Shown in pieces: positions 15,891 to 25,260 of a stretch of DNA of 64,000 bases. Every line of letters starts with the position of its first letter. The first letter of the stretch is position 1. Both the position numbers and the translations under genes were made by a program. Under the pieces are notes generated by a model that had not been told where the DNA came from, made no database searches, and saw nothing but the letters and a program-made list of their open reading frames with translations. The DNA comes from Paenibacillus campinasensis (GTDB lineage: Bacteria > Bacillota > Bacilli > Paenibacillales > Paenibacillaceae): positions 124,001 to 188,000 of the forward strand of contig NZ_NPBY01000038.1 in assembly GCF_002272015.1 (NCBI RefSeq), read 5' to 3'.

Positions 15891-17392
15891 TGCAGCGTTC
15901 CTCCTGCCATCAGCAGTCCCAATTTCTCTTCTGTCGCTTCATTCACCGACAGTTCCCCGGCAATCCGTCCTTCATACATGACCAGAATGCGGTCCGACAG
16001 CTTGATAATCTCTGTTAATTCGGATGATACCAATAAGATGCCCGTGCCTTCCTCGCGCCGCTTCAGCAGCTCGCCGTGAATCGTCTCCATCGCGCCGATA
16101 TCGACGCCACGCGTAGGCTCGGCTGCAATCAGAAATGGCGTTCCCTGCTCCAGCTCCCGTGCAACGATCAGCTTCTGCAGGTTGCCGCCTGATAAATACT
16201 GTGTGCTCGTATCGAGCGATCCGGTCTTGATCGAGAATTTCTGCACCCAGCCGGATACCAGCGAGCGGATTTCCTTCAGCTTCAGCATGCCGCTTCGCTG
16301 CAGACGCCGCTGATGCCCCATCAATCCGGTATCCGCCACGGTCGCGGTCCGATTGGCGCCCCACACATAGCGATCCTCCGGAATATGAGCCAGGCCATGC
16401 TCCCGAATGCTGCGGGTCGACATCCCGGTCACATCCTTGCCCGACAGCTTGATGCTGCCGCTGTCCGAAGATGCGAGTCCCGAGATGACTTGCAGCAGCT
16501 CCGATTGCCCGTTGCCGGAAATGCCGGCAACGCCCACGATCTCGCCTGCCCGAACGTTCAGGCTGACATTATCCAGCACCGGCTTGCCTTTGCTTCCCCG
16601 GATGGTCACCTCGGACACCTCCAGCACGCTCTCGCCGGGCTGGGCCGGACGCCGGTCCAGATCGGCCAGCTCGCGGCCTACCATCAGCCGGGACAGCAGG
16701 GCTGCGTCGGCTTCTCCCTTATTCACGACGCCGGTTACCTCGCCGTCGCGAAGCACGGTGATGCGGTCGGCAACCTCCAGCACCTCGTTCAGCTTATGGC
16801 TGATGAGAATGAAGCTTTTACCTTGTTTCGACAGCTGTTTGATCGCTTCCAGCAGCTCCTTCACCTCCAGCGGTGTCAGTACGCCGGTAGGCTCGTCCAG
16901 AATAATAATCTCGGCCCCCTGGTACAGCACCTTGAGGATTTCTACCCGCTGCTGCACTCCGGGTGCCGTACTGCTGACAACCGCTTCGGGGTCCACCTTC
17001 ATGCCGTATGTCTCGCACAGCTCTTCGACGATGCTGACCGCCTGCTTCCGGTCGAACCGTACACCGCTCCCGGGCTCATGGCCAATCACGATGTTCTCCG
17101 CTACCGTGAACGTAGGGAACAGCATGAAATGCTGGTGCACCATGCCGATGCCATGCTGAATCGCATCCAGCGGGCTGGCAAAGGAAACGGCCTTTCCATT
17201 TAAGCTGATCGTGCCCGAGGTCGGCTGCTCCATCCCGTACAGAATGCGCATGAGCGTCGTTTTTCCCGCGCCGTTCTCCCCGACGATCGCATGAACCTCG
17301 CCAGCGCGAAGCGAAAAGTCAATTCCGCGATTCGCACTGAACTCGCCGTACTTCTTCGTGATACTGTCCATCTGGAGTAGCATTCGAGTCAT
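15887..17392 (-). CDS. BMP-type nucleoside ABC transporter ATPase (NupO-like)
   Basis: The 501-residue twin-cassette ATPase of the sugar/nucleoside type has Walker A GENGAGKTT near 37-45, Walker B IIILDEPTGVLTP, a second cassette with GVAGISGNGQSELL, and signature LSGGNLQKLIVAREL. It powers uptake by the two permeases. Start follows AAGGAAGG. It lies 60 bases downstream of the substrate-binding lipoprotein. Confidence 0.93.
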   Translation of the reverse strand: MTRMLLQMDSITKKYGEFSANRGIDFSLRAGEVHAIVGENGAGKTTLMRILYGMEQPTSGTISLNGKAVSFASPLDAIQHGIGMVHQHFMLFPTFTVAENIVIGHEPGSGVRFDRKQAVSIVEELCETYGMKVDPEAVVSSTAPGVQQRVEILKVLYQGAEIIILDEPTGVLTPLEVKELLEAIKQLSKQGKSFILISHKLNEVLEVADRITVLRDGEVTGVVNKGEADAALLSRLMVGRELADLDRRPAQPGESVLEVSEVTIRGSKGKPVLDNVSLNVRAGEIVGVAGISGNGQSELLQVISGLASSDSGSIKLSGKDVTGMSTRSIREHGLAHIPEDRYVWGANRTATVADTGLMGHQRRLQRSGMLKLKEIRSLVSGWVQKFSIKTGSLDTSTQYLSGGNLQKLIVARELEQGTPFLIAAEPTRGVDIGAMETIHGELLKRREEGTGILLVSSELTEIIKLSDRILVMYEGRIAGELSVNEATEEKLGLLMAGGTLQ

Positions 17393-17452
17393 GCCTTCCT
17401 TTCCTGCTTAATGAAAGACCGACTGCTCATGTGCAGCCGGTCCAGGTGAGAA

Positions 17453-18502
17453 CTAATTTTGTTCCAATGCGTTCGTTACTTTAATATTTCCGTTAACAAT
17501 CTCCTCGGAAATCACCTTGAGCTGATCCACAATCTCTTGTCCAATGAACGGGTTCAGCGGAGTCTCGCTCTCATGCGTTACATAGGTGAGGCCTACGCCG
17601 CTTTCTTTAAGACCATAGTCGCGAACGTCAAAGGTGAAGTTCCCCTCTACGAAATCCTTCACCGTCTCGTATACGACCGCGTCCGCGCCTTTCAGCTGTG
17701 CGAGCACTACATGCTCCGGATCGATGCCGGTGTTGTCCGTATCCTGGCCGGAAGTGTAGAAGCCGTTCTCCTTGGCAGCCTCGAACACGCCGAGATCGCC
17801 GACTGCAGACATGCCCGCTACGAAATCAGCGCCTTTGGAATGCTGCAGAATCGCCAGTTCTTTCGCTTTCGCCGGATCGTCGAATCCGCCGACGAAGTTC
17901 ACCAGAATCTCCACATCCGGGTTGACCGATTTGGCCCCTTCTTCAAAACCGGTCATGTACTTATGCATGATCGGAATATCAGCTGCCACAACGTTGCCGA
18001 CGACATTAGACTGGGTAGCAAGACCGGCTGCCGCGCCGAGGAGGTATGCCGCTTCATGCTCGCGGAACACAACGCTGCGAACGTTCGGAAGGTCTACTGT
18101 CGTATCGATGATCGCAAACGATACATTCGGATTCTCTGGAGCAATCTTGTTCAGTGCGTCTTCCATCTGGAAGGTGGAAGTGATGATCAGATCATAGTTT
18201 TCCGCCACAGCTGTACGCAGATTTTGCTCAATGGAGGCAGGGTCAGTCGACTCGATGCTTTTCACTTCGATATCGAATTCACCCGCTGCTTTCTTCAAGC
18301 CTTCATCCATCAGGGCAAAGAAAGGATTCACGCCAACCTTCTCGGGATGAATAAGGGCAATACGCTTCTTATCTTGAGAGCTTTCCGAGCCTCCCTCGGA
18401 TGCGCTGTTATTATCGTTGTTTGCGTTGCCGTTGCCGCCGCAGCCTGCAAGCAGCGTAATGGATAATACAAGCGTTAACAGTGTTGTCCATGACTTTTTC
18501 AT
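17453..18502 (-). CDS. BMP family nucleoside-binding lipoprotein (NupN-like)
   Basis: The 349-residue lipoprotein has lipobox LLAGC (Cys21), an Asn/Ser-rich linker and a BMP (PnrA-like) periplasmic-binding fold beginning KKRIALIHPEKVGVNPFF, with DLIITSTFQME and AIIDTTVDLPNVRSVVFREHEAAYLLGA. Such proteins bind purine nucleosides. The ATG at 18502 is used; an upstream in-frame start would be in the promoter. It is the first gene of the operon. Confidence 0.9.
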   Translation of the reverse strand: MKKSWTTLLTLVLSITLLAGCGGNGNANNDNNSASEGGSESSQDKKRIALIHPEKVGVNPFFALMDEGLKKAAGEFDIEVKSIESTDPASIEQNLRTAVAENYDLIITSTFQMEDALNKIAPENPNVSFAIIDTTVDLPNVRSVVFREHEAAYLLGAAAGLATQSNVVGNVVAADIPIMHKYMTGFEEGAKSVNPDVEILVNFVGGFDDPAKAKELAILQHSKGADFVAGMSAVGDLGVFEAAKENGFYTSGQDTDNTGIDPEHVVLAQLKGADAVVYETVKDFVEGNFTFDVRDYGLKESGVGLTYVTHESETPLNPFIGQEIVDQLKVISEEIVNGNIKVTNALEQN

Positions 18503-18545
18503 TTCCTGACCATATCCTCCTAAATGTACTCGTTTTGATACTATT

Positions 18546-18574
18546 ATCCTAGGGTATAGGAGAGAAGTTGTCAA
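18546..18574 (-). promoter_or_regulatory. Promoter of the nucleoside uptake operon
   Basis: TTGACA (18574-18569) and TAGGAT (18551-18546) are separated by 17 bases. An AT-rich inverted repeat (CTAA-AAAA-TTAG inside AAAAC/GTTTT, about 18573-18594) overlaps the -35 and could be an operator. In B. subtilis the guanosine transporter genes are CodY-controlled, but this repeat is not a clear CodY box. Confidence 0.6.
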
Positions 18575-18691
18575 AACTAAAAAATTAGTGTTTTATGTCG
18601 TTAATTGTCAAAATTCGAAGAATTATACCGAATTCCACCCGTTAACGCGGAACATTCAAATAATTTCACGCCTCGAATGTTCGGAAATTAC

Positions 18692-18721
18692 CCTCCCCCA
18701 GATCATTCGAACAGGGGGAGG
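18692..18721. repeat. Perfect inverted repeat CCTCCCCC/GGGGGAGG
   Basis: Eight-base arms around a 14-base loop lie between the MATE gene and the nucleoside operon promoter. It may end MATE transcription, but no T-tract follows on either strand. Confidence 0.45.
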
Positions 18722-18889
18722 CGGTCCGCTGTCTTTCTCCGAATGCCGAAGCGTCCCATATGCTGCTCATCAAAGCCATGAATTCTTTCAATGATTCGCG
18801 GCTTGTTGCCTGTAGGATTGCCAATTCCTGGCCTGATATGCGTCAGAAGTGATATTTCTGCAAGAGAGCGAGACTTCCGTTTCATAGCT

Positions 18890-20242
18890 TCAGGAATGAA
18901 ATGCCCGGATCCATTTATAGCGGTTCACTTTGACGATCGCCACAAAACATTTCAGAATCTGATCGGATTTCAGACAGATGAACGTTACGAGCGGCGACAG
19001 CTCAAATACGAAAGCGCACAGCGCCGTCGACGGCAGAACGACCAGCCACATGAAAATAAAATCATTGTAAAGCACAAACCGGGTATCCCCGCCGCTGCGG
19101 ACGATGCCGGTCAGCGCCGGCATCTGGTAGGCCGTTCCGACGACGGTGATCGACAGCACCGTCATGAACTGCAGCGCCAGTCCTTTGGCATCGCCGGAGA
19201 TGGCGTACAGCCCGAGCACGGCATCCTTCAGGATGAACAGCACCGCCCCGGTTACCAAGCCGAGCATCAGATAGAGCACCTGCAATGTTTTCGCATACGG
19301 CTTGATCCTGTCCATATGGCCTTCCCCGATCGTTTTGCCAATCAGCACCGCCGTGGCGCTTGCCGAGGCATATACAACTACCGTTACCAACTGAAAAATG
19401 GTCGTTGCAATGCTGTTCGCAGCAATGACCGCCTCGCCCATGTGGCCGAGGATCGCGGTCTGAGCGGCCATCGCCAGCCCCCAGATCGTATTCGACATCA
19501 GCACCGGGGAACCGATGCGGATGTAAGATTTGAACAGTCCCATATCGATGTGGAAGAAATCTTTCAACTTGAGTCCGATTTTTCGATCATAGAATTTAAT
19601 ATAAACACAGACGATCACCGTCTCGATTACTCTCGCCGTCAGCGTTGCAATGGCCGACCCGCTGGCACCAAGCTCAGGAAAGCCCAGGTGGCCGTATATG
19701 AGCACATAATTCAGCGCTACGTTAATGAGGAGGGTGGACAGTGACACAATGAAGCCGATCTTGACCGTTTCCACACTGCGCAGCGAGGCCAGAAGCACAT
19801 TCGTAATCGCAAAGAATATATAGGAGAAGCAAATGATTCTCAAATAGCTGACGCCCTCGGCTATAACATGCGCCTCACTGGTAAATAATGATAACGTGGC
19901 ATGCGGGAACAGGAATACAACGAGCCACAGCATCACGGCTAGCCCGATTGCCATTCGCATCCCGATGCTCGCGATTTTTTTGATCGAACCGATATCCTTC
20001 GCACCCCAGAAACGGGACGACATAATGACGAGCCCCTCTGCAGCGCCCATCACCAGCATATGAAGCAGGAACTGAATCTGATTGGCCAGCGCGACCCCGG
20101 ACAGCGCCGTCTCGCTGTACCCGCCGAGCATGAGATTATCCGACAGATTGACCCCGAGGGAAATGATGTTCTGCAAACCAATGACCAGCGTCAACCAAAA
20201 GAAGCTCTTGTAAAACGCTTTCTCTCTCACCATGACATTCAT
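18890..20242 (-). CDS. MATE family multidrug/Na+ antiporter
   Basis: The 450-residue protein has twelve predicted helices in two repeats. MATE-typical segments include NIISLGVNLSDNLMLGGYSETALSGVALANQI and the second-half equivalent IGSPVLMSNTIWGLAMAAQTAILGHMG. It probably exports cationic drugs or metabolites against Na+ or H+. It appears to be a single gene, with AGAAGG upstream. Confidence 0.9.
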   Translation of the reverse strand: MNVMVREKAFYKSFFWLTLVIGLQNIISLGVNLSDNLMLGGYSETALSGVALANQIQFLLHMLVMGAAEGLVIMSSRFWGAKDIGSIKKIASIGMRMAIGLAVMLWLVVFLFPHATLSLFTSEAHVIAEGVSYLRIICFSYIFFAITNVLLASLRSVETVKIGFIVSLSTLLINVALNYVLIYGHLGFPELGASGSAIATLTARVIETVIVCVYIKFYDRKIGLKLKDFFHIDMGLFKSYIRIGSPVLMSNTIWGLAMAAQTAILGHMGEAVIAANSIATTIFQLVTVVVYASASATAVLIGKTIGEGHMDRIKPYAKTLQVLYLMLGLVTGAVLFILKDAVLGLYAISGDAKGLALQFMTVLSITVVGTAYQMPALTGIVRSGGDTRFVLYNDFIFMWLVVLPSTALCAFVFELSPLVTFICLKSDQILKCFVAIVKVNRYKWIRAFHS

Positions 20243-20472
20243 CCCGATTAGATACCTTCTTTGCCTATGTAGTTAGAACTCCATTCCAACTATATATGAA
20301 GTTCGAAAAATAATCAGTACATTTTCACGACGATTTGCAGCCTGTACGCAGACCCCGCCATCAAATGCTTCTCTATCCCATATTGAACCTGCCGCAGGCA
20401 TTGAAATCCGCTGGTCTGTCTGTTAACGTCTTATACAGACTACTAGAACGAAACGTGATAAGGAGAAAGCCT

Positions 20473-22002
20473 ATGAGTCGCCGTTATACGCTTGGGATCA
20501 TCGATATCGGATCCAACTCCATCCGGCTGGTCATCTATGAAGTGGAGTCCGGTGGAGGCTATCGCATCATCTATGAGAATAAATACTCCGCACGTCTTAG
20601 CCGAGAAGTCGGCTCGGACGGGCGAATACCGCGCAGCAGCCTCGAGGCCGCCATCGAGGTGCTGAGGCAGTTCAGAACGATCTGCGAGCAGTTTCACGCG
20701 ACCCATATCCGGGCCGCTGCCACAGCAGCCATCCGCAATGCGGCGAATGCCGGGGAAATCATCCGCTGGCTGGAGCGGGAGACGGGCTTGACGATCGAAC
20801 GGGTCAGCGGCGAGCAGGAGGCCTATTACGGTTTTCTGGGCGTGCTTCAGTCCATGTCGATTCAGGACGGCATGATCGTGGATATCGGCGGCGGCAGCAC
20901 GGAGCTGACGCTGTTCCGGGACCGCCAGCTTCTGCACAGCATCTCGATTCCGCTGGGAGCCGTCAACGCGTATACCCGGTTTGCGAGCGGGGAGCAGTGG
21001 AATGACAGTGAAATCGAAGCGCTTCGGGAAGAGATCAGGGAGCAGCTGAGACAGCTGGACTGGGCGGACAGTAATCCCGGCCTCCCCATGATCGGCCTTG
21101 GCGGAACGATCCGGACCATCGCCAAAATGCATCAGCGGAAAACCAAATATTCGTTGCCCGTCGTTCATCACTATGAGATGGGGGGCGAGACGGTCGATGA
21201 GATGGCCCGCGTTCTCCCTTACGAAACGACCGCCTATCGTAAGAAGGTGCCCGGCCTGTCGAAGGACCGCGCCGACCTGATCGTGCCCGGCATGCTAATA
21301 TTGCAGACCGTCTACGATTATGTGGAGGCCGACAGGTACATCGTCAGCAGCGCAGGGCTTCGGGACGGGCTGTTCCGGGACTGGTTCGCACCGCAGGAGC
21401 CGGTCGTATCCGATGCGCTCAGAACCAGCGTACGAAACTTGCTGCGCTTCGGCCCTCCGGTGTCGGAAGCGTCCCTGCATGCCGTCTACGAGGATATGGT
21501 GACGATGTATCACGCACTTGTGCAGGCAGACCCTTGCGAGCAGGACCGTGCGGTAATGTACACCGCCGCAATGCTCAGTGAATCCGGCACGATGATCAAC
21601 TATTACAAGAGCAGCCAGCACGCGGTGTATCGCATCATGTATGGCGGCATTTACGGTCTGACGCACCGGGAAGCGGTGCTCAGCGCCATCACCGCCGATT
21701 ACCATCCGAAGAAGCGGACGCCGCAGCTGCTGGAGCAGCATGCCGACATCCTGGATGCTTCGGACACCGGGCGGGTGCACCGGCTCGGATCGCTGCTGGC
21801 GTTGGCGAAGGCGATCCGTTCAACGCCGGTCGTACAGAAGATTCATGCCACGGCAAAAAACGGCTCGCTGCACGTGCAGATGCACTGTACAGCTGAGCCG
21901 CTTGTCCAGAACCGCCGTATGGAAGAGTCCGCCAAAGAGCTGGAGGACGCCTGGAACATCAAGTTGACATGGTCGGAGCATCCTGCAGCTTCCACGAAAT
22001 AA
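20473..22002 (+). CDS. ppx: Exopolyphosphatase (Ppx/GppA family)
   Basis: The 509-residue protein has ASKHA-fold signatures: GIIDIGSNSIRLVIYE at the N-terminus, the GEQEAYYGF glutamate and the phosphate loop MIVDIGGGSTEL, followed by a C-terminal HD-like helical domain (SESGTMINYYKSSQHAVYRIM). It removes terminal phosphate from polyphosphate or hydrolyses pppGpp. The ATG at 20473 follows AAGGAGAAAG; an upstream frame extension lacks support. It is convergent with ppk and overlaps it by 44 bases. Confidence 0.92.
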   Translation: MSRRYTLGIIDIGSNSIRLVIYEVESGGGYRIIYENKYSARLSREVGSDGRIPRSSLEAAIEVLRQFRTICEQFHATHIRAAATAAIRNAANAGEIIRWLERETGLTIERVSGEQEAYYGFLGVLQSMSIQDGMIVDIGGGSTELTLFRDRQLLHSISIPLGAVNAYTRFASGEQWNDSEIEALREEIREQLRQLDWADSNPGLPMIGLGGTIRTIAKMHQRKTKYSLPVVHHYEMGGETVDEMARVLPYETTAYRKKVPGLSKDRADLIVPGMLILQTVYDYVEADRYIVSSAGLRDGLFRDWFAPQEPVVSDALRTSVRNLLRFGPPVSEASLHAVYEDMVTMYHALVQADPCEQDRAVMYTAAMLSESGTMINYYKSSQHAVYRIMYGGIYGLTHREAVLSAITADYHPKKRTPQLLEQHADILDASDTGRVHRLGSLLALAKAIRSTPVVQKIHATAKNGSLHVQMHCTAEPLVQNRRMEESAKELEDAWNIKLTWSEHPAASTK

Positions 22003-24043
22003 GATTCATCGCCTCCGTCTGGCTCCGCAGCGGAGGCTTCTCATTGTTTACAAACGTATAGTTGCCATTGGACTGAAGCTCTCTGGCCTTCACGTTATCG
22101 TTCAGATGAAGCTGCAGAATGTTCATCATAATCTCTTTCAGCGCCGGATCAAACACCGGGCACATCAGCTCTACCCGCCGCATCAGATTCCGTGTCATCC
22201 AGTCGGCACTGGACAGGAATACCTCGGAGTTGCCGCCATTCTCGAAGTAGAACAGCCGGCTGTGCTCCAGAAACCGGTCGACGATGCTGATTACCCTGAT
22301 GTTGTCACTCAATCCTTCCACGCCCGGTCTCAGGCAGCAGATGCCTCTGACAATGAGATCAATCTTGACGCCTGCCTGGGAAGCCAGGTACAGCTCGTCA
22401 ATCACATCCTGGTTAGACAGCGAGTTGATCTTGGCGATGATGCGAGCCTTCTTGCCTTTTCGCGCATGCTCCGCTTCCCTCCGGATCAGCTCGAACAGCT
22501 TGTCCTTCATGCCGATGGGAGCGATATGGAGCGCCTTGAGGTTCTTCGGCCCGGAGAAACCGGTGATTTCATTAAACATCTCGGAGGCGTCATCACCGAT
22601 CAGCGAATTGGTGGTGAACAAGCCCACGTCGGTATATACCTTGGCGGTGCTGGCATTGTAGTTGCCTGTACCGACATGAACATAACGCTGCAGCCCCTGC
22701 TGCTCACGGCGCACGACGAGGATAATCTTGGCATGCGTCTTCAGCCCGACCAGCCCGTATACGACATGACAGCCCGCCTGCTCCAGCTTTCTTGCCCAGG
22801 CAATATTTCGTTCCTCATCAAAGCGGGCCTTCAGCTCCACCACGACCGTGACCTGCTTACCGCTCTCAGCCGCATGAGCCAGGGCCGGGATCAGCTGGGA
22901 ATCGCCATTCACGCGGTACAGCGTCATCTTGATCGCCATCACCTTCGGATCCTCGGCCGCCTCCAGCACAAAATCCGTTACCGCATCAAACGACTCGTAT
23001 GGATGGTAGACCAGCACATCCTGTCTTCGCAGCACGTCAAAATGACTTTCATGCGGCCCGAACTCCTGCGGATATACCGGCTGAATCGGCGGATATTTCA
23101 GAAATGAGAAGCCTTCCAGCCCATCGGAAAACCCGATCAGGTAGCTTAAATCCAGCGGACCGTCAATTTCGTAAATATCCTCAAGCTCGAATTCCTCCTG
23201 CAGCTTGGCCAGCGCCTCCGGGTGGATGCCCTTCTGCACTTCCAGCCGTACCGGGGCCCCGCGCCTGCGGCGGCGCAGCTCCTTCTCGATCTCTTCCAGC
23301 AAGTCTTCGGCTTCTTCTTCATTAATGATAAGATCCGCATTGCGCGTCAGCCGGAATTCGTGAACGGCAAGCGGCGTATAGCCAACGAACAAGCTATGGA
23401 TATGATGCTTGATCAGCTCCTCGATCAGGATGAACGATTTGCGTTTGCTGTTCGCCCGATGCGGCACTGGCACGACCCGCGGCACGTTGGAGGGCACCTG
23501 AACCAGCGCAAAAAAGGTCTCGCCTTGATCCTCTTCGCCCTCTTTGCCAAGCAGCACCGACAAATAGACAAATTTGGCATGCACCAGCGGAAACGGCCGG
23601 CTCTGATCGACCGCCATCGGAGTCAGCAGCGGAAAAATAATATCATGATAGTAGGTTGCCAGCGCCTTCTGCTGCGTGGTGCTCAAATCTTCATAGCCTT
23701 GAAAAACAACACCTTTTTTGGCAAGCTGACGAACCAGTTCGCGATAGGTTTTATATTGTTCCCCAACCATCTGGTCCACCCGTTTGACCAACCTGCGGTA
23801 CAGCCCCGATGGGGTATATCCGGTAAAATCCTTCTGGGTGAATCCCGCTTTAATCTTTTCTCGTGTCTCTGCCACTCGCACGGCCATGAACTCATCCAGA
23901 TTGCTCGCCACAATGCCAAGAAATTTCAGCCGCTCAAGCAGCGGCGTTTCATGGTCCTGAGCCTCCTGCAGCACTCTCCGGTTAAATTCCACCCAGCTCA
24001 GATCACGATTTACATATCGACCCGTCTTTATTTCTCTTAACAT
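21959..24043 (-). CDS. ppk: Polyphosphate kinase 1
   Basis: The 694-residue enzyme has the N-terminal YVNRDLSWVEFNRRVLQEA domain, LLTPMAVDQSRPFPLVHAK, and catalytic histidine regions in VGLKTHAKIILVVRR (likely the phosphorylated His) and YVHVGTGNYN, plus HSRLFYFENGG. It makes polyphosphate from ATP reversibly. The ATG at 24043 follows CGGAGG; nine further upstream codons would cover that site. Three PHO boxes precede the promoter, which predicts induction by PhoP under phosphate limitation. Confidence 0.95.
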   Translation of the reverse strand: MLREIKTGRYVNRDLSWVEFNRRVLQEAQDHETPLLERLKFLGIVASNLDEFMAVRVAETREKIKAGFTQKDFTGYTPSGLYRRLVKRVDQMVGEQYKTYRELVRQLAKKGVVFQGYEDLSTTQQKALATYYHDIIFPLLTPMAVDQSRPFPLVHAKFVYLSVLLGKEGEEDQGETFFALVQVPSNVPRVVPVPHRANSKRKSFILIEELIKHHIHSLFVGYTPLAVHEFRLTRNADLIINEEEAEDLLEEIEKELRRRRRGAPVRLEVQKGIHPEALAKLQEEFELEDIYEIDGPLDLSYLIGFSDGLEGFSFLKYPPIQPVYPQEFGPHESHFDVLRRQDVLVYHPYESFDAVTDFVLEAAEDPKVMAIKMTLYRVNGDSQLIPALAHAAESGKQVTVVVELKARFDEERNIAWARKLEQAGCHVVYGLVGLKTHAKIILVVRREQQGLQRYVHVGTGNYNASTAKVYTDVGLFTTNSLIGDDASEMFNEITGFSGPKNLKALHIAPIGMKDKLFELIRREAEHARKGKKARIIAKINSLSNQDVIDELYLASQAGVKIDLIVRGICCLRPGVEGLSDNIRVISIVDRFLEHSRLFYFENGGNSEVFLSSADWMTRNLMRRVELMCPVFDPALKEIMMNILQLHLNDNVKARELQSNGNYTFVNNEKPPLRSQTEAMNLISWKLQDAPTMST

Positions 24044-24116
24044 ATCGGTCCTCCGAATGTCAGCGTTCACTTCATAGCTTTAACTCTATAATTGTACTGT
24101 TGGGGTATGCGGGTTA

Positions 24117-24144
24117 TGTAAACGCAGTGTAAAGCCAGTGTAAA
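24117..24144 (-). promoter_or_regulatory. Triple PHO box upstream of ppk
   Basis: On the minus strand TTTACA occurs three times (24144-24139, 24133-24128, 24122-24117) at exact 11-base steps. This matches the Bacillus PhoP direct-repeat site TT(A/C/T)ACA-N5. A TACAAT -10 element follows 20 bases downstream, so the boxes overlap the -35 position, the usual place for PhoP activation. Confidence 0.85.
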
Positions 24145-24384
24145 AATAATGCTAATCACACCCCTCGAGGCCGGCCATTCGCCTAGCAGAAGTCCATGCT
24201 CGAGCACCCCATATACAAACGGTTCGCCGTCTTTCAGCTACACTCCTGCTAGACATCGCTCATATTCTGTCGAATCCGCCCATAAAAAAGAGACCGCCTT
24301 CCGTGAACTGCACTTCCATTCGTTAGAGGGGATCTAACGATGGAGATGCACTTCCACACAGGCGATCTCTTAAACAAGCTGTAT
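24145..24384. other. Intergenic interval between ppk and the metal transporter
   Basis: With the PHO boxes it forms a 341-base gap between genes. Only the terminator at 24284-24370 was recognised; short frames here have no ribosome binding sites. Confidence 0.5.
24284..24370 (-). terminator. Terminator of the metal ABC transporter operon
   Basis: On the minus strand AGAGATCGCC (24370-24361) pairs with GGCGGTCTCT, followed by TTTTTA. A long inner arm contains a CATCGTTAGA/TCTAACGAATG stem. It sits just past the last permease gene. Confidence 0.75.
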
Positions 24385-25257
24385 TCAGATTTGGTCCGCC
24401 GGGCGCACCAGCCTGGACGCCAGCCCGTGCCGGGGGGAGAACAGGAAGCTGATCATGAAGATGATCCCGGTGGAAAAGGCCATCGAACCGGAGATCGAGG
24501 TGTCCAGCCATACCGCTATATAATAGCCCATGAATGCAGCTATGACCCCGAACACACCGCTAAGCCCCATCATCACCAGCAGCCGGTCCGTCCATAAATA
24601 AGCGGCTGCCGCCGGCGTAATCAGCATGGCCACCACCATAATCGCCCCCACTGCGTCAAAGGCCGCAACGGTCGTGATCGACACCAGCGACATAAACACA
24701 TAATGCATCAGCACAACGGGAATGCCCAGGCTCGCAGCGAGCGCCGGATCAAACGACGTGATTTTCCATTCCTTATAAAAGGCCAAAATCACGCCTACGA
24801 CCACCACAAGCACTCCGGACAGCAGCACAACCGCCTCCGGCACAGCCCCGATCCAGGGCAGCTCCGTCAGCTCCCATGGAATATACGTGATCTCCCCCAT
24901 CAGCGTATGCTGAATGTCCAGATGGGCATTGCCGACCTTGGTCGCAATCAACACCACCCCGATGGCAAACAGGGAGGTAAACACCACGCCGATTGAAGCC
25001 TCCTGCTGAACCCCTCGGGCGTGAAGCCACTGCACGAACAAGGAGGTGAGCAGACCGGCCGTTACAGCGCCGATCAGCATATGCACACCGCTTAGCTCAC
25101 GGGTGACGAGATAGGCCACCACGATGCCGAGCAGCACGGTATGACTGATTGCATCCGCCATCATCGCCATTCTTCGCAATATAAGCAGTACACCGATAAA
25201 ACCGCAGGACAGCCCGACAAGAGAAGCCGTTAACAAGATCCATCCGGTATACGACAT
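24385..25257 (-). CDS. mntD: Metal (Mn/Zn) ABC transporter permease, second
   Basis: The 290-residue ABC-3 family permease has eight to nine helices and LLILRRMAMMADAISHTVLLGIV, the typical coupling and substrate segment, then VLMHYVFMSLVSITTVAAFDAVGAIMV. It pairs with the 25261-26181 permease. Two distinct permeases with one ATPase match the MntABCD plan more than ZnuACB. Start follows GGGGAGGA. Confidence 0.8.
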   Translation of the reverse strand: MSYTGWILLTASLVGLSCGFIGVLLILRRMAMMADAISHTVLLGIVVAYLVTRELSGVHMLIGAVTAGLLTSLFVQWLHARGVQQEASIGVVFTSLFAIGVVLIATKVGNAHLDIQHTLMGEITYIPWELTELPWIGAVPEAVVLLSGVLVVVVGVILAFYKEWKITSFDPALAASLGIPVVLMHYVFMSLVSITTVAAFDAVGAIMVVAMLITPAAAAYLWTDRLLVMMGLSGVFGVIAAFMGYYIAVWLDTSISGSMAFSTGIIFMISFLFSPRHGLASRLVRPADQI

Positions 25258-25260
25258 CGG

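Noticed and set aside
18573..18594. CodY box upstream of the nucleoside operon
   Set aside because: The AT-rich inverted repeat does not match the CodY consensus well enough; only kept as an unnamed repeat.
18703..18885. 60-residue minus-strand frame after the MATE gene
   Set aside because: No ribosome binding site and it crosses the 18692-18721 hairpin.
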